From: Neopararhizobium haloflavum
GTDB taxonomy: Bacteria; Pseudomonadota; Alphaproteobacteria; Rhizobiales; Rhizobiaceae
Assembly: GCF_002750855.1 (NCBI RefSeq)
Contig: NZ_NWUC01000003.1
Span: forward strand, 372,001-436,000
Length of the DNA: 64,000 nucleotides
Direction: 5' to 3'
In this document: piece by piece, positions 17,590 through 26,718 of the stretch
Numbering within the stretch: position 1 is the first letter of the stretch
Layout of the letters: every line of letters begins with the position of its first letter
Translations under genes and position numbers: made by a program
Notes under the pieces: model-generated
Seen by the model: the letters and a program-made list of their open reading frames with translations, nothing else
Databases searched by the model: none
What the model was told of the DNA's origin: nothing

Positions 17590-18237
17590 ATGACTGACCG
17601 TAACGCACATCACCGGACCACCCGCGCCAGCCGTGGCCTGTTCCTGGCGGCGCTGGTGGGCGCGAGCGCCATGGGCGGAGCGGCCTTCGCCCAGCAAGCC
17701 GGCGGCCAGCCGTCGGGCGCGCCGGAAGGCTGGTTCAAGGCCTGCACCCAGCAAGCCGACAACGACGTCTGCGTGGTCCAGAACATCGTGGCTGCCTCGA
17801 ACGGCCAGCTGTTGACCGCGGTCGGCCTGATTTCGGTGGAAGGGTCGACCAATCAGCGCGTGCTGCAGGTCTCGGTGCCCTCCGCACGGATGATTCAGCC
17901 CGGCATCAACATGCAGGTCGATGGCGGCCAGGCAACGAAGCTCGACTTCGCCGTCTGCATGCCCGACAAGTGCGTGGCCGAGGTTCCGCTGAACGACCAG
18001 ATGGTCAGTTCCTTCAAGCGTGGCGGCGAGGTCGTCTTCACCTCCGTCAACTATCAGCGTGCGCCGAACCCGATCAGCATCTCGCTGTCCGGTTTCACCG
18101 AAGCCTTCGACGGCGAAGCGATGGCCCAGTCCGAGCTCGAAGAGCGCCAGCGCGTGCTGCAGGAGGAGATGCAGCGCAAGGCCTCCGAGGCCCGCCAGCG
18201 TCTGGAAGATGCGCAGGAACGCGCCAAGGCGGAATAG
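17590..18237 (+). CDS. Invasion-associated locus B (IalB) family periplasmic protein
   Basis: A 215-residue exported protein with a signal peptide (hydrophobic core LFLAALVGASAMGGAAF, cleavage after AFAQ) followed by the IalB domain. The conserved features are WFKACTQQADNDVCVVQN with two cysteines, a second pair in FAVCMPDKCVAEVPL, and VSVPSARMIQPGI. The C-terminal 40 residues form a charged coiled coil (SELEERQRVLQEEMQRKAS). The family is named after a Bartonella factor for erythrocyte invasion but is widespread in free-living Rhizobiales, so the name does not imply pathogenicity. An ATG at 17560 is in frame; ATG 17590 gives the better signal peptide. It ends at a strong bidirectional terminator. 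Confidence 0.9.
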   Translation: MTDRNAHHRTTRASRGLFLAALVGASAMGGAAFAQQAGGQPSGAPEGWFKACTQQADNDVCVVQNIVAASNGQLLTAVGLISVEGSTNQRVLQVSVPSARMIQPGINMQVDGGQATKLDFAVCMPDKCVAEVPLNDQMVSSFKRGGEVVFTSVNYQRAPNPISISLSGFTEAFDGEAMAQSELEERQRVLQEEMQRKASEARQRLEDAQERAKAE

Positions 18238-18259
18238 TTTATTCCTGATGGATGATGTC

Positions 18260-18291
18260 GATCGGGCCCGGCAGCAATGCCGGGCCCGATC
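18260..18291. terminator. Bidirectional hairpin terminator between convergent IalB and hspQ genes
   Basis: A perfect 14-bp stem pairs GATCGGGCCCGGCA (18260-18273) with TGCCGGGCCCGATC (18278-18291) around a GCAA loop. A GNRA-type loop and a long GC stem between two converging stops make this a confident terminator for both strands, although the T-run is short. Confidence 0.75.
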
Positions 18292-18306
18292 GCGTTTCAG
18301 ACCCGG

Positions 18307-18636
18307 TCAGTGGCCCATCGGCGCGCGCGGGCGGTAAAGGCCATCTTCCGGACCGCTGAAGACCTGCTTGACCTGCGGATGGCGGATCGGCTGATCGCTG
18401 TCGTCCGGCACGAGGTTCTGTTCGGAGACGTAGGCGACGTACTCGGTTTCCGCGTTCTCGGCGAAGAGGTGGTAGAACGGCTGGTCCTTGCTGGGACGCA
18501 CCGCTTCGGGGATGGCGTTCCACCATTCCTCGGTGTTGTCGAACTCCGGATCGACGTCGAAGATGACACCCCGGAACGGATAGATCCGGTGGCGCACGAT
18601 CTGGCCGATGCTGAATTTCGCGGCTCTGTGCTTCAT
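18307..18636 (-). CDS. hspQ: Heat shock protein HspQ (YccV-like)
   Basis: A 109-residue protein of the HspQ / hemimethylated-DNA-binding YccV family; in enterobacteria HspQ modulates Lon proteolysis. The diagnostic region runs FSIGQIVRHRIYPFRGVIFD, then DPEF, W-W-N-AIP and QPFYHLFAE, ending in SEQNL. The start at 18636 (MKHRAAKFSIGQ) matches the family length of about 105-110; the open frame upstream is shadow. The gene stands alone. I see no sigma-32-type promoter that I would assert. Confidence 0.92.
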   Translation of the reverse strand: MKHRAAKFSIGQIVRHRIYPFRGVIFDVDPEFDNTEEWWNAIPEAVRPSKDQPFYHLFAENAETEYVAYVSEQNLVPDDSDQPIRHPQVKQVFSGPEDGLYRPRAPMGH

Positions 18637-18773
18637 GGCGTATTCCCTTTCCTTGCCAAGATGGGCCGGCTGGTGGGTCTCGGCAAGGGCCGTGCGTCTT
18701 GACGTTGCGCGAGCGGCCTCATAGGGCATACGGGTTGCATCCTCACGGCCCGCCCTGAAAGCTCGATCCGCGC

Positions 18774-19739
18774 ATGGCTGAAGTTTCCGGTCTCGTCCTG
18801 CCATTTTTCGGATTGATTCTGCTTGGCTATGTCACGGCCAGGATCACCAGGCAGCCCGAAGAAGCGCTTGGCTGGCTCAACACCTTCATCATCTACCTCG
18901 CGCTGCCCGCGCTGTTCTTCAAGCTGCTGGCACAAACGCCGATGGAGGAATTGACCCGCTGGGACTTCGTGGCAACCAATATCGGCGTCACGTTCTCGAT
19001 CTTCGCCCTGATCTTCGCGGTCGGCATTGCCGTGCGGCGCGCAGCCATTGCCGAAGCAACGATCCAAGGACTTGCCGGAGCCTATGGCAATATCGGCTAT
19101 ATGGGCCCCGGCCTGGCCATCCTCGCGTTCGGAGAGCGGGCCGCCGTTCCCGTTGCCCTGATCTTCTGCTTCGAGAACATCATGCATTTCACGCTGGCGC
19201 CGACGCTGATGGCGATTTCCGGCGGCAGCGGCCAGCGCGTGGGCGGCGTGGTCGTCGACATCGTCCGCAAGATCGTCTTTCATCCCTTCATCATCGCCAC
19301 GGCGATGGGCGTTCTGGCGGCGTGGGCAACCATCGAACTGCCGCAACCGGCCACACGTCTTGTCGATTACCTGGCGCAGGCCGCCGCGCCCTGCGCGCTT
19401 TTTGCCATGGGCGTGACGCTCGCCCTTCGGCCCTTGAAACGCGTGCCGGTGGAGTTGAGCTATATCGTCCCGATCAAGCTGCTGGTTCACCCGTTGGCCA
19501 TGTACCTGGCGCTGAGCTGGGTGGGCGATTTCTCTGCGTCCTGGGCCTTCACCGCAGTCCTGCTCGCCGCGCTGCCGACGGCGACGAACGTCTTCGTGCT
19601 CGCCCAGCAATACGGCGTGTGGATCGAACGCGCCTCGGCGACGATCCTCGTCACCACGTTCCTGTCGGTCCTGACCGTCGCCGCGCTGCTCTACGGCATC
19701 ACAAGCGGCCACATCCCCGCCGATCTCTTTCCGGGCTGA
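18774..19739 (+). CDS. AEC-family transporter
   Basis: A 321-residue inner-membrane protein of the auxin efflux carrier (AEC) family, with about ten hydrophobic segments arranged as two inverted halves. Family signs are the N-terminal PFFGLILLGYVTARI, GYVTARITRQPEEALGWLN with FIIYLALPALFF, the mid-protein YGNIGYMGPGLA crossover and the C-terminal LAALPTATNVFVLAQQYG. Bacterial AEC members often export or import dicarboxylates such as malate, but the substrate cannot be set from sequence. The gene converges on the UbiH-like gene with only 5 bases between the stops and no visible terminator. Confidence 0.9.
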   Translation: MAEVSGLVLPFFGLILLGYVTARITRQPEEALGWLNTFIIYLALPALFFKLLAQTPMEELTRWDFVATNIGVTFSIFALIFAVGIAVRRAAIAEATIQGLAGAYGNIGYMGPGLAILAFGERAAVPVALIFCFENIMHFTLAPTLMAISGGSGQRVGGVVVDIVRKIVFHPFIIATAMGVLAAWATIELPQPATRLVDYLAQAAAPCALFAMGVTLALRPLKRVPVELSYIVPIKLLVHPLAMYLALSWVGDFSASWAFTAVLLAALPTATNVFVLAQQYGVWIERASATILVTTFLSVLTVAALLYGITSGHIPADLFPG

Positions 19740-19744
19740 CCAGT

Positions 19745-20971
19745 CTATCGGCTTGAGCGGTGTCGCTCGCCGCTTTTGCCCCGAACGCTGCGCGCCAGAT
19801 CGCGCAGGCCGCTGCCTGGTCGCATGCCCTCCCGAATGGCAAAGCCGCGCAAGGGGTTGGACGATGACAGCAGCGACAGACCCGTGGCACGGGCAAGGTG
19901 TACGGGAAGGAAATGCGTCAGCAGCGACCGGTTGAGGATGTCGACGGCCGTCGTGCGGGTGCGGATATCGCTTCGTCGCGCCCGGTCGTAGCTCTCGACG
20001 GTCCGACGCACCCCATCGGGCGAACCAAGGTCGAGACGAATGTCCAGGAGGGCGATCACGTCGCGCATTCCAAGATTGAGGCCCTGGGCCCCGATCGGCG
20101 GGAAGACATGACCCGCTTCGCCGACCAGGACGACCGGCCCACGTCCGAACGCGCTTGCCGCCATGCCGGAGAGCGGGAACTGCTGCAAAGGGCTGTCAAC
20201 TTCTATGGCGCCGAGCATGGAGTGCATCTGCGCCTCGATCGCGCGGTTGAGTGCCGGGCGATCCAGCATCTCCATGCGATTGGCGGCGTCCGGCGCGAGC
20301 ACCCAGACGAGGCTTGAGCGGTCGCCGGGAAGGGGAACCTGGGTGAACGGCCCGCTCTCCAGATGAAACTCGTTCGACGTCGCCTCGTGTGGGACGCTGT
20401 GCGCAAAGGTCAGGACGATCGCCGACTGCGGATAGGACCAGGTGCGTGCCTTGATGCCGACGGCTTCGCGTGCAAGGGAGCGCCGGCCGTCTGCCGCGAC
20501 GATCATCGAAGCGGTGATGCTCTGGCCATCTGCAAGGTCGAGCCTGGTGGGGCTCGCCTGCACATCGATGGTGTCGGCGCTCTGCTCGAACAGCGTGATC
20601 GCACCATTGGCAGCGACGGCCGAATGAAGGGCCCGCGTCAGTGCGGCGTTGGGAATGTTGTAGCCGAACGCAGCCTCGCCGATCTCGCTGGCGTGGAAAG
20701 ACACCGTTGGCGAACGGATGAGACGATCGCTGCCGTCGATCAGCCGCATCGTGCGCAAAGGGGCCGATTGCTCGGCGACGGCCTGCCAGACGCCAAGACG
20801 GGTCAGCAGTTCGATCGCCGGCAGCATCAGCGCCGTCGTGCGGCCATCTGCCTTGCCCGCCGGTGGCGCGAGAAGGGCAACGGCATGCCCCGAACGGGAA
20901 AGCGCGAGCGCCGCCGTGAGACCGGCCAAACCGCCACCGATGACGGCGATATCGAATGTCCGCGATGTCAT
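19745..20971 (-). CDS. UbiH/UbiF-family FAD-dependent monooxygenase (ubiquinone hydroxylase)
   Basis: A 408-residue flavoprotein of the UbiH/UbiF/VisC/COQ6 family that hydroxylates the ubiquinone ring. The FAD loop VIGGGLAGLTAA is at about 8-19, the DG motif IVAADGRRSLAR is mid-protein, and the second FAD-binding block is GEAGHVFPPIGAQGLNLG. In the last block the usual GDA reads GEA, a mild deviation. The start at 20971 (MTSRTFDIAVIGGG) is preferred over an upstream ATG that adds 11 residues. No other ubi genes are nearby, so which ring carbon it modifies is not decidable; alphaproteobacteria often use a broad-specificity UbiL/UbiM-type enzyme. Confidence 0.87.
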   Translation of the reverse strand: MTSRTFDIAVIGGGLAGLTAALALSRSGHAVALLAPPAGKADGRTTALMLPAIELLTRLGVWQAVAEQSAPLRTMRLIDGSDRLIRSPTVSFHASEIGEAAFGYNIPNAALTRALHSAVAANGAITLFEQSADTIDVQASPTRLDLADGQSITASMIVAADGRRSLAREAVGIKARTWSYPQSAIVLTFAHSVPHEATSNEFHLESGPFTQVPLPGDRSSLVWVLAPDAANRMEMLDRPALNRAIEAQMHSMLGAIEVDSPLQQFPLSGMAASAFGRGPVVLVGEAGHVFPPIGAQGLNLGMRDVIALLDIRLDLGSPDGVRRTVESYDRARRSDIRTRTTAVDILNRSLLTHFLPVHLARATGLSLLSSSNPLRGFAIREGMRPGSGLRDLARSVRGKSGERHRSSR

Positions 20972-21178
20972 CGATGCGCGCTCCCGCAATGACGGAACTG
21001 CCAAAGCTTGTGTGGTGCATCATCGTGAGCGGGCGATGAAGAGCCGGTGTACCAACAAATCTGTGAAGCCATGTGTCTTTTTCGTCGGTTGTTCTAGGAA
21101 AGCAGCGAAAGGTCGGGCAATCGTGGTCCCGCCGCGGGCGCATTGCCTGCATCTTTTCCCTTCGATACCGTCACTTTC

Positions 21179-21934
21179 ATGAACATTCTAAGACCGCTTG
21201 GCACCAAACTCTACAGCTATCGCCGGCTTCCCTATGCGGAAATTCGGGCGTTCTCGGTGCACATCCTGACGGCATCGGGTGCCTACCTTGCCTTTCTCGC
21301 TGTCGTCGCGGCGGCCGAAGAGCGCTTCGTGGCCATGTTCTGGTGGCTCGGTTTTGCGCTTCTCGTCGATGGCATAGATGGCCCGATCGCTCGGAAGCTC
21401 AAGGTCAAGGAAGTCCTGCCGACCTGGTCCGGCGAGCAACTGGACAATGTGATCGACTATGTGACCTACGTCCTGATCCCGGCGTTTGCGCTCTATCAGA
21501 GCGGCATGATCGGAGAAATCATGTCATTCGTCTGCGCCGCGCTCATCGTCATATCGAGTGCGATCTACTACGCGAACATGGGGATGAAGACGGCGGAGAA
21601 CTTCTTCTCCGGCTTTCCGGTGTGTTGGAACATGCTGGTTTTCACGCTCTTTGCCATCAACGCATCCGAGTGGACGGCGATGATCGTCGTATTCCTCGCC
21701 GTGTTCTTCACCTTCCTGCCGATATATTTCCTGCACCCGGTGCGCGTCGTGAGGCTGCGGACACTGAACCTGACGGTCTTTTTCGCCTGGTGCATCTTCT
21801 CCGGAATCTCGCTGCTGATGAACTTCGATAGCCCCGCATGGCTTGCGGTTCTGATCAGCGTCACCGGCCTGTACCTCGCGGTGATCGGCGGCGTGCTTCA
21901 ACTGTTTCCAAAGCTTGGCGCAAGAAGAGCTTGA
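21179..21934 (+). CDS. pcs: Phosphatidylcholine synthase
   Basis: Condenses choline with CDP-diacylglycerol to make phosphatidylcholine in one step, a route typical of Rhizobiales. The 251-residue membrane protein has about seven hydrophobic helices and the Pcs form of the CDP-alcohol motif: D67-G-x2-A71-R72-x12-G85-x3-D89-x3-D93, where most CDP-alcohol transferases have x8 in the middle. The start at 21179 (MNILRPLGTKLYSYRRLP) follows the family; the frame is open twelve codons upstream. It is followed after 29 bases by a quinone oxidoreductase gene. The lipid headgroup implies that the cell takes up choline. The assignment is firm. Confidence 0.95.
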   Translation: MNILRPLGTKLYSYRRLPYAEIRAFSVHILTASGAYLAFLAVVAAAEERFVAMFWWLGFALLVDGIDGPIARKLKVKEVLPTWSGEQLDNVIDYVTYVLIPAFALYQSGMIGEIMSFVCAALIVISSAIYYANMGMKTAENFFSGFPVCWNMLVFTLFAINASEWTAMIVVFLAVFFTFLPIYFLHPVRVVRLRTLNLTVFFAWCIFSGISLLMNFDSPAWLAVLISVTGLYLAVIGGVLQLFPKLGARRA

Positions 21935-21963
21935 AATCATAGAATAGAAGGAAGGCGGGTTGT

Positions 21964-22941
21964 ATGGCCAAGGCAATCGTTGTTCGCGAGCACGGCGGAC
22001 CGGAAGTTCTGAAACTTGAAGACGTACAATGCGCCGAACCGGGTCCCGGCGAAGCAAAGGTACGGCAGGCTGCCATTGGCCTTAACTTCATCGACATCTA
22101 TTTCCGAACCGGCTTCTATCCCGCACCGAACGGGTTGCCGTTGACGCCGGGCGGCGAGGGTGCCGGGGAAATCGTGTCGGTTGGTGAGGGCGTGAAACAC
22201 CTCAGACCCGGCGATCGCGTCGCTTACGCAATCAATGTCGGCGCCTATGCCGAGGAGAGACTGATCCCGGCCGACAGGCTCGTGAAGGTGCCCGACGAAG
22301 TGTCGCTGGAAACCGCCGCGGCGATGATGCTGAAGGGCATGACGGTGGAATATCTTCTGAACCGGACCTTCCCGGTGAAGAAGGGCGATACCGTTCTCTT
22401 CCATGCCGCCGCCGGCGGCGTCGGGCTGATCGCCGGGCAGTGGGCCAAGTCGATCGGCGCGACGATCATCGGCACGGTCGGCTCGAAGGAGAAGGCGGGT
22501 CTGGCGATAAAGGCCGGCTATGATCACATCATCAACTACCGGGAAAGCGACTTCGTCGACGAGGTGAGGGCGATCACCGGTGGGCGCGGCGTCGACGTCG
22601 TTTACGACTCGGTCGGCAAGGACACCTTTCCCGCATCGCTCGATTGCATCCGCCCGCGCGGCATGTGGGTGAGCTTCGGGCAATCCTCCGGACCGGCCGT
22701 ACCGCTCGACATCAACCTATTGTCGAAGAAGGGCTCGCTCTACGCGACGCGGCCAACGCTTTTTGCCTACGTCGCCGCGCGCGAGGAACTGGAGGCTTCG
22801 GCAGCGGCTCTGTTTGACAAAGTGCGCGCCGGCGAAGTGACCATCGCCATCAACCAGCGCTATCGCCTTGCGGATGCTGCGCAGGCCCACCGTGACCTGG
22901 AAGCGAGGAAAACAACGGGGACGACGCTGTTGATCCCTTGA
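21964..22941 (+). CDS. NADPH:quinone oxidoreductase (zinc-independent MDR family)
   Basis: A 325-residue medium-chain dehydrogenase/reductase of the quinone oxidoreductase (QorA, zeta-crystallin) group. It has GLNFIDIYFRTGFYP near the N-terminus, the QOR signature HAAAGGVGLIAGQWAKSIGA carrying the NADPH loop, and the YDSVGKDTF block. The zinc-binding cysteines of alcohol dehydrogenases are absent, as expected. It reduces quinones by one electron in characterised homologues. It lies 29 bases after pcs on the same strand and may be read through from it; no functional link is evident. Confidence 0.92.
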   Translation: MAKAIVVREHGGPEVLKLEDVQCAEPGPGEAKVRQAAIGLNFIDIYFRTGFYPAPNGLPLTPGGEGAGEIVSVGEGVKHLRPGDRVAYAINVGAYAEERLIPADRLVKVPDEVSLETAAAMMLKGMTVEYLLNRTFPVKKGDTVLFHAAAGGVGLIAGQWAKSIGATIIGTVGSKEKAGLAIKAGYDHIINYRESDFVDEVRAITGGRGVDVVYDSVGKDTFPASLDCIRPRGMWVSFGQSSGPAVPLDINLLSKKGSLYATRPTLFAYVAAREELEASAAALFDKVRAGEVTIAINQRYRLADAAQAHRDLEARKTTGTTLLIP

Positions 22942-23032
22942 ATTCAGCGCGCGATTGGTGAACTGATGAGCATGCGCGAAATATGCCTAATGCTTGGTCG
23001 CTCTCGCGCCAGTTCGGGTATTCCATTGCGTC

Positions 23033-24640
23033 ATGCCATTTCAGGATAGAGTTCACGTGCAGGCGAGTGCGACGAGTGAAGGCGATCGCCTGCTTGCATT
23101 GCAGGAACTGACGAAGACGTTCGGTTCGCTGCGAGCATGCGATGGCGTCGACCTCGATATCCGCCCGGGCGAAATCCATGCGCTGCTTGGCGAGAACGGC
23201 GCCGGGAAGTCGACTCTGGTCAAGATGCTGTTCGGCGTTCTGGCCCCGGATGGCGGTGAGATTCGGTGGAAGGGTAGCCCGGTCGCCATAACCAGCCCGT
23301 TCGAAGCCAGACAACTCGGCATCGGCATGGTCTTCCAGCATTTTTCGCTGTTCGAGGCGCTGACGGTCGCCGAGAACATCGCGTTATCGCTCGACGAGAC
23401 GGTGTCGATCGCCCGGATCGCTGACGAGGCCCGGTCCCTGTCGCAGGCCTACGGCCTGCCGCTCGACCCTTTCGCTCATGTCGCGGACCTCTCCGTTGGC
23501 GAGCGCCAGCGCATCGAGATCGTGCGCACGCTGCTGCAGAAGCCGGAACTCATCATCCTCGACGAGCCGACCTCGGTGCTGACGCCGCAGGAAGCCGATC
23601 GTCTGTTCGAGACGCTGGAGACCCTGCGGGGCGAAGGCAAATCAATCCTCTATATCAGCCACCGGCTCGACGAGGTGCGCCGCATCTGCGACCGCGCGAC
23701 GGTGCTTCGACATGGCAAGGTCGTCGCTGCCTGCGACCCGCGCGCCGAAACCGTCGCCTCGCTCGCCGGCCTCATGGTGGGTGGGGAGGTCGCGACGGTG
23801 ACGAATTCTCCCAATGCGGGCACGGACCAGGCTCTGCTTGAGGTGGCGCATTTGTCCCTGCCGTCACGCTCACCCTTCGCTGTCACGCTGCGCGATATCG
23901 ACCTGACGGTTCGTCGCGGCGAGGTGCTGGCGATCGCGGGTGTCGCGGGGAACGGCCAGAGCGAACTGTTCGACGCTCTGTCGGGCGAGGTACTGGCCGG
24001 AACGCCCGATGTCATCCGGATTGGCGGCGCGGCGGTCGGTCAGAAGGGTATCACGCAGCGCCGGCTGCTCGGCGCCGGCTTCGTGCCGGAAGAACGACAC
24101 GGCCACGGTGCCGTTTCGCAGATGCGGCTTTCCGACAATATGGTTCTCGCCCGGCACCGTTCCGATGCGGGGACGTTCCTTGCCGGTGGGATTCTGAAGG
24201 TGCTCAAGCGCGGGGCGATCGCCAAGGCCGCGGCGCGGGTGGTGGACGCCATGGATGTGCGCAAGTCCGGCGACGATCCCCACGCCTCGGCGCTCTCAGG
24301 CGGCAATCTGCAGAAATTCATCGTCGGCCGAGAACTCGACAGGAAGCCTGTGCTCCTCGTGGTCAACCAGCCGACCTGGGGTGTCGATGCCGGCGCGGCG
24401 AGCCGGATACGTCAGGCGCTCGTTGATCTCGCCCGTTCCGGTTCGGCGGTGCTCGTCATCAGCCAGGATCTCGACGAAATCTTCGAGGTCGCGCATCGAA
24501 TCGCCGTCATCCATCACGGCCGATTGAGCGCGCCAGAACCGGCCGCATCCATGTCGCGCGAGCGCATCGGACTTTTGATGGGCGGAGCTGCGCCGGATGG
24601 CGCGTCGCCGGGGCCAGGGGAGGCTGCGGATGCGCATTGA
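23033..24640 (+). CDS. ABC importer ATPase, two nucleotide-binding domains (BMP/nucleoside type)
   Basis: A 535-residue double ATPase that powers the adjacent BMP-family importer. Domain 1 is complete: Walker A GENGAGKST, signature LSVGERQRIE, Walker B LIILDEPTSVL. Domain 2 has a degenerate P-loop (AGVAGNGQSE), signature LSGGNLQKF, and VVNQPTWGVD where Walker B and the catalytic Glu would be, so it probably binds but hydrolyses ATP poorly. The same asymmetry is common in sugar and nucleoside importers. The start is uncertain: ATG 23033 is used, but GTG 23057 has an AGGA site ten bases upstream and may be the real one. The stop overlaps the first permease by 11 bases. Confidence 0.92.
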   Translation: MPFQDRVHVQASATSEGDRLLALQELTKTFGSLRACDGVDLDIRPGEIHALLGENGAGKSTLVKMLFGVLAPDGGEIRWKGSPVAITSPFEARQLGIGMVFQHFSLFEALTVAENIALSLDETVSIARIADEARSLSQAYGLPLDPFAHVADLSVGERQRIEIVRTLLQKPELIILDEPTSVLTPQEADRLFETLETLRGEGKSILYISHRLDEVRRICDRATVLRHGKVVAACDPRAETVASLAGLMVGGEVATVTNSPNAGTDQALLEVAHLSLPSRSPFAVTLRDIDLTVRRGEVLAIAGVAGNGQSELFDALSGEVLAGTPDVIRIGGAAVGQKGITQRRLLGAGFVPEERHGHGAVSQMRLSDNMVLARHRSDAGTFLAGGILKVLKRGAIAKAAARVVDAMDVRKSGDDPHASALSGGNLQKFIVGRELDRKPVLLVVNQPTWGVDAGAASRIRQALVDLARSGSAVLVISQDLDEIFEVAHRIAVIHHGRLSAPEPAASMSRERIGLLMGGAAPDGASPGPGEAADAH

Positions 24641-25742
24641 ACTGGAAAAGCGTCCGGAACGCTCCAAGCTGTTTTCGATCCTGTCGCCCTTCATTGCGCT
24701 TGGCCTGACATTGATCGCCGGCGCGATCCTGTTTCTTTCGCTCGGCAAGAATCCGGTCGAGGCGCTGTTCTTCTTCTTCATCGATCCGCTGCTCTACGGC
24801 TGGTCGTTGCACGAGCTCGCCGTCAAGGCTGCACCGCTCATCCTGATCGCCGTCGGCCTTTCGGTCTGCTTTCGCTCCAACAACTGGAATATCGGAGCGG
24901 AGGGCCAGTTCGTCATGGGCGCCGTCGCTGGCTCCGTGATCCCGGTCGTCTTCCACGAGTGGCAGTCGCTACTGGTGCTGCCGCTGATGATGATCTCGGC
25001 CATGCTGGGCGGTGCGGCCTATGCCGCCATTCCGGCGCTTCTCAAGGCGCGGCTGAACACCAACGAGATCCTCTCCAGCTTGATGCTGGTCTATGTTGCG
25101 CAGCTATTTCTCGACTGGCTGGTGCGTGGACCGTGGCGCAATCCGGAAGGCTTCAACTTCCCCGAGACGCGAAACTTCAACGCCTCGGCCATCCTGCCGG
25201 AGATCGTCGACGGCGGGCGTGCCCATTTTGGGCTCGTTTTCGCGATCATCGCCGCGCTGCTTACCTGGTTTATGATGCGTCACACGCTCAAGGGTTTCGA
25301 GATCGCGGTGCTTGGACAATCCCAGCGGGCAGGGCGTTTCGCCGGATTTTCGGCCGCGCGCATGGTCATTTTCGCCTTTCTCTTCTCTGGCGCGCTGGCG
25401 GGGCTGGCGGGGATATCGGAGGTGTCCGGCGCGATCGGGCAACTTCGTCCCGTCATATCACCCGGCTACGGATTTACGGCCATCATTGTCGCCTTTCTCG
25501 GCCGCCTCAATCCGCTCGGCATCGTCGCCGCGGGGCTGGTCCTGGCACTGACATATCTCGGCGGTGAGGCCGCGCAGATTTCCATCGGCGTGTCGGACAA
25601 GGTGGCGCGTCTGTTCCAGGGCGCGCTCCTTTTCTTCGTGCTGGCCTGCGACACGCTCATTCACTACCGCATTCGCATTCGAAGACCGGCCGCTGCCGGC
25701 TCTGCGATCGCTGATGCGCGGCCCCAGGCGGAGACGAACTGA
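24630..25742 (+). CDS. ABC importer permease 1 (BMP/nucleoside type)
   Basis: A 370-residue inner-membrane permease of the branched-chain/ribose superfamily (BPD_transp_2), the larger of the two subunits in BMP-type nucleoside importers. About nine hydrophobic segments are visible. The landmarks SVCFRSNNWNIGAEGQFVMG, RLNTNEILSSLMLVYVA and GFTAIIVAFLGRLNPLG are typical of the NupB/YufP group. ATG 24630 (MRIELEKRPERSKLFSIL) has a GGGGAGG ribosome site and overlaps the ATPase gene by 11 bases. The stop overlaps the next start by one base (TGATG), so the subunits are translationally coupled. Confidence 0.93.
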   Translation: MRIELEKRPERSKLFSILSPFIALGLTLIAGAILFLSLGKNPVEALFFFFIDPLLYGWSLHELAVKAAPLILIAVGLSVCFRSNNWNIGAEGQFVMGAVAGSVIPVVFHEWQSLLVLPLMMISAMLGGAAYAAIPALLKARLNTNEILSSLMLVYVAQLFLDWLVRGPWRNPEGFNFPETRNFNASAILPEIVDGGRAHFGLVFAIIAALLTWFMMRHTLKGFEIAVLGQSQRAGRFAGFSAARMVIFAFLFSGALAGLAGISEVSGAIGQLRPVISPGYGFTAIIVAFLGRLNPLGIVAAGLVLALTYLGGEAAQISIGVSDKVARLFQGALLFFVLACDTLIHYRIRIRRPAAAGSAIADARPQAETN

Positions 25743-26662
25743 TGGGTCTTTTCGAGGCGATCCTCTTCTCGGTGATGACCGCAGCGACGCCGCTGGTGCT
25801 GGCTGCGATAGGCGAACTGGTCGTCGAGCGATCCGGGGTCCTCAATCTCGGCGTCGAGGGCATGATGATCATGGGCGCCGTCGTTGCCTTTGCCGGCGCA
25901 CAGCTCTCCGGATCGGCCTTCGTCGGCGTCCTTTGCGGTCTCCTCGCCGGTGCGGCGTTCTCGCTGCTCTTCGGTTTCCTGACGCTGACGCTGGTGGCCA
26001 ATCAGGTTGCCACCGGACTGGCATTGACCATTCTCGGACTCGGGCTTTCTGGGATGATCGGCGAACGGTTCATCGGCCTGCCGGGCGTGCGTCTTCCGGT
26101 GCTGAATGTTCCGGGCCTCAGCGATGTCCCGATCGTCGGCCGGGTGCTCTTCGGCCAGGACCTTCTGTTCTATCTGTCCATCGCGCTGGTCGTCGGGGTC
26201 GCGTGGTTCCTTTTCCGCACGCGGGCGGGCCTGAAGCTGCGCGCCATCGGCGACAATCACGGCTCGGCCCATGCGCTTGGCGTGCCGGTCATTCGCACCC
26301 GCTACCTCGCCGTTCTCTTCGGCGGGGCATGCGCCGGGCTCGCGGGCGCGCATCTGTCTCTCGTCTATACGCCGCAATGGGTGGAGAACATGTCGGCCGG
26401 CCGCGGCTGGATCGCGTTGGCGCTCGTGGTCTTTGCATCCTGGCGGCCATGGCGTCTATTGGCCGGCGCCTATCTCTTCGGCGCGGTGTCGATCGGACAG
26501 CTCCACGCACAGGCCCTCGGTATCGGCATTCCATCGCAGTTCATGTCGATGCTGCCCTATCTTGCGACGATCCTCGTTCTCGTGCTGATCTCGATGGATC
26601 GCCGCCTGACACTCATCAACCGGCCCGCCTCGCTCGCACAGCCATTCGTGCCGGAACGGTGA
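25742..26662 (+). CDS. ABC importer permease 2 (BMP/nucleoside type)
   Basis: A 306-residue inner-membrane permease, partner of the preceding subunit (NupC/YufQ group). The motifs are GELVVERSGVLNLGVEGMM near residues 24-42, TLVANQVATGLALTILGLGLSG, and AIGDNHGSAHALGVPVIRTRY before the last helices. It is coupled to permease 1 by a TGATG overlap and precedes the binding-protein gene by 56 bases. The gene order ATPase, permease, permease, receptor is the same as in characterised purine-nucleoside importers, but here the receptor comes last. Confidence 0.93.
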   Translation: MGLFEAILFSVMTAATPLVLAAIGELVVERSGVLNLGVEGMMIMGAVVAFAGAQLSGSAFVGVLCGLLAGAAFSLLFGFLTLTLVANQVATGLALTILGLGLSGMIGERFIGLPGVRLPVLNVPGLSDVPIVGRVLFGQDLLFYLSIALVVGVAWFLFRTRAGLKLRAIGDNHGSAHALGVPVIRTRYLAVLFGGACAGLAGAHLSLVYTPQWVENMSAGRGWIALALVVFASWRPWRLLAGAYLFGAVSIGQLHAQALGIGIPSQFMSMLPYLATILVLVLISMDRRLTLINRPASLAQPFVPER

Positions 26663-26718
26663 CAATGAAGAACCATGCCCGGATTTCGCTTCAACACATC
26701 AAAACGCAAGGGGAAACC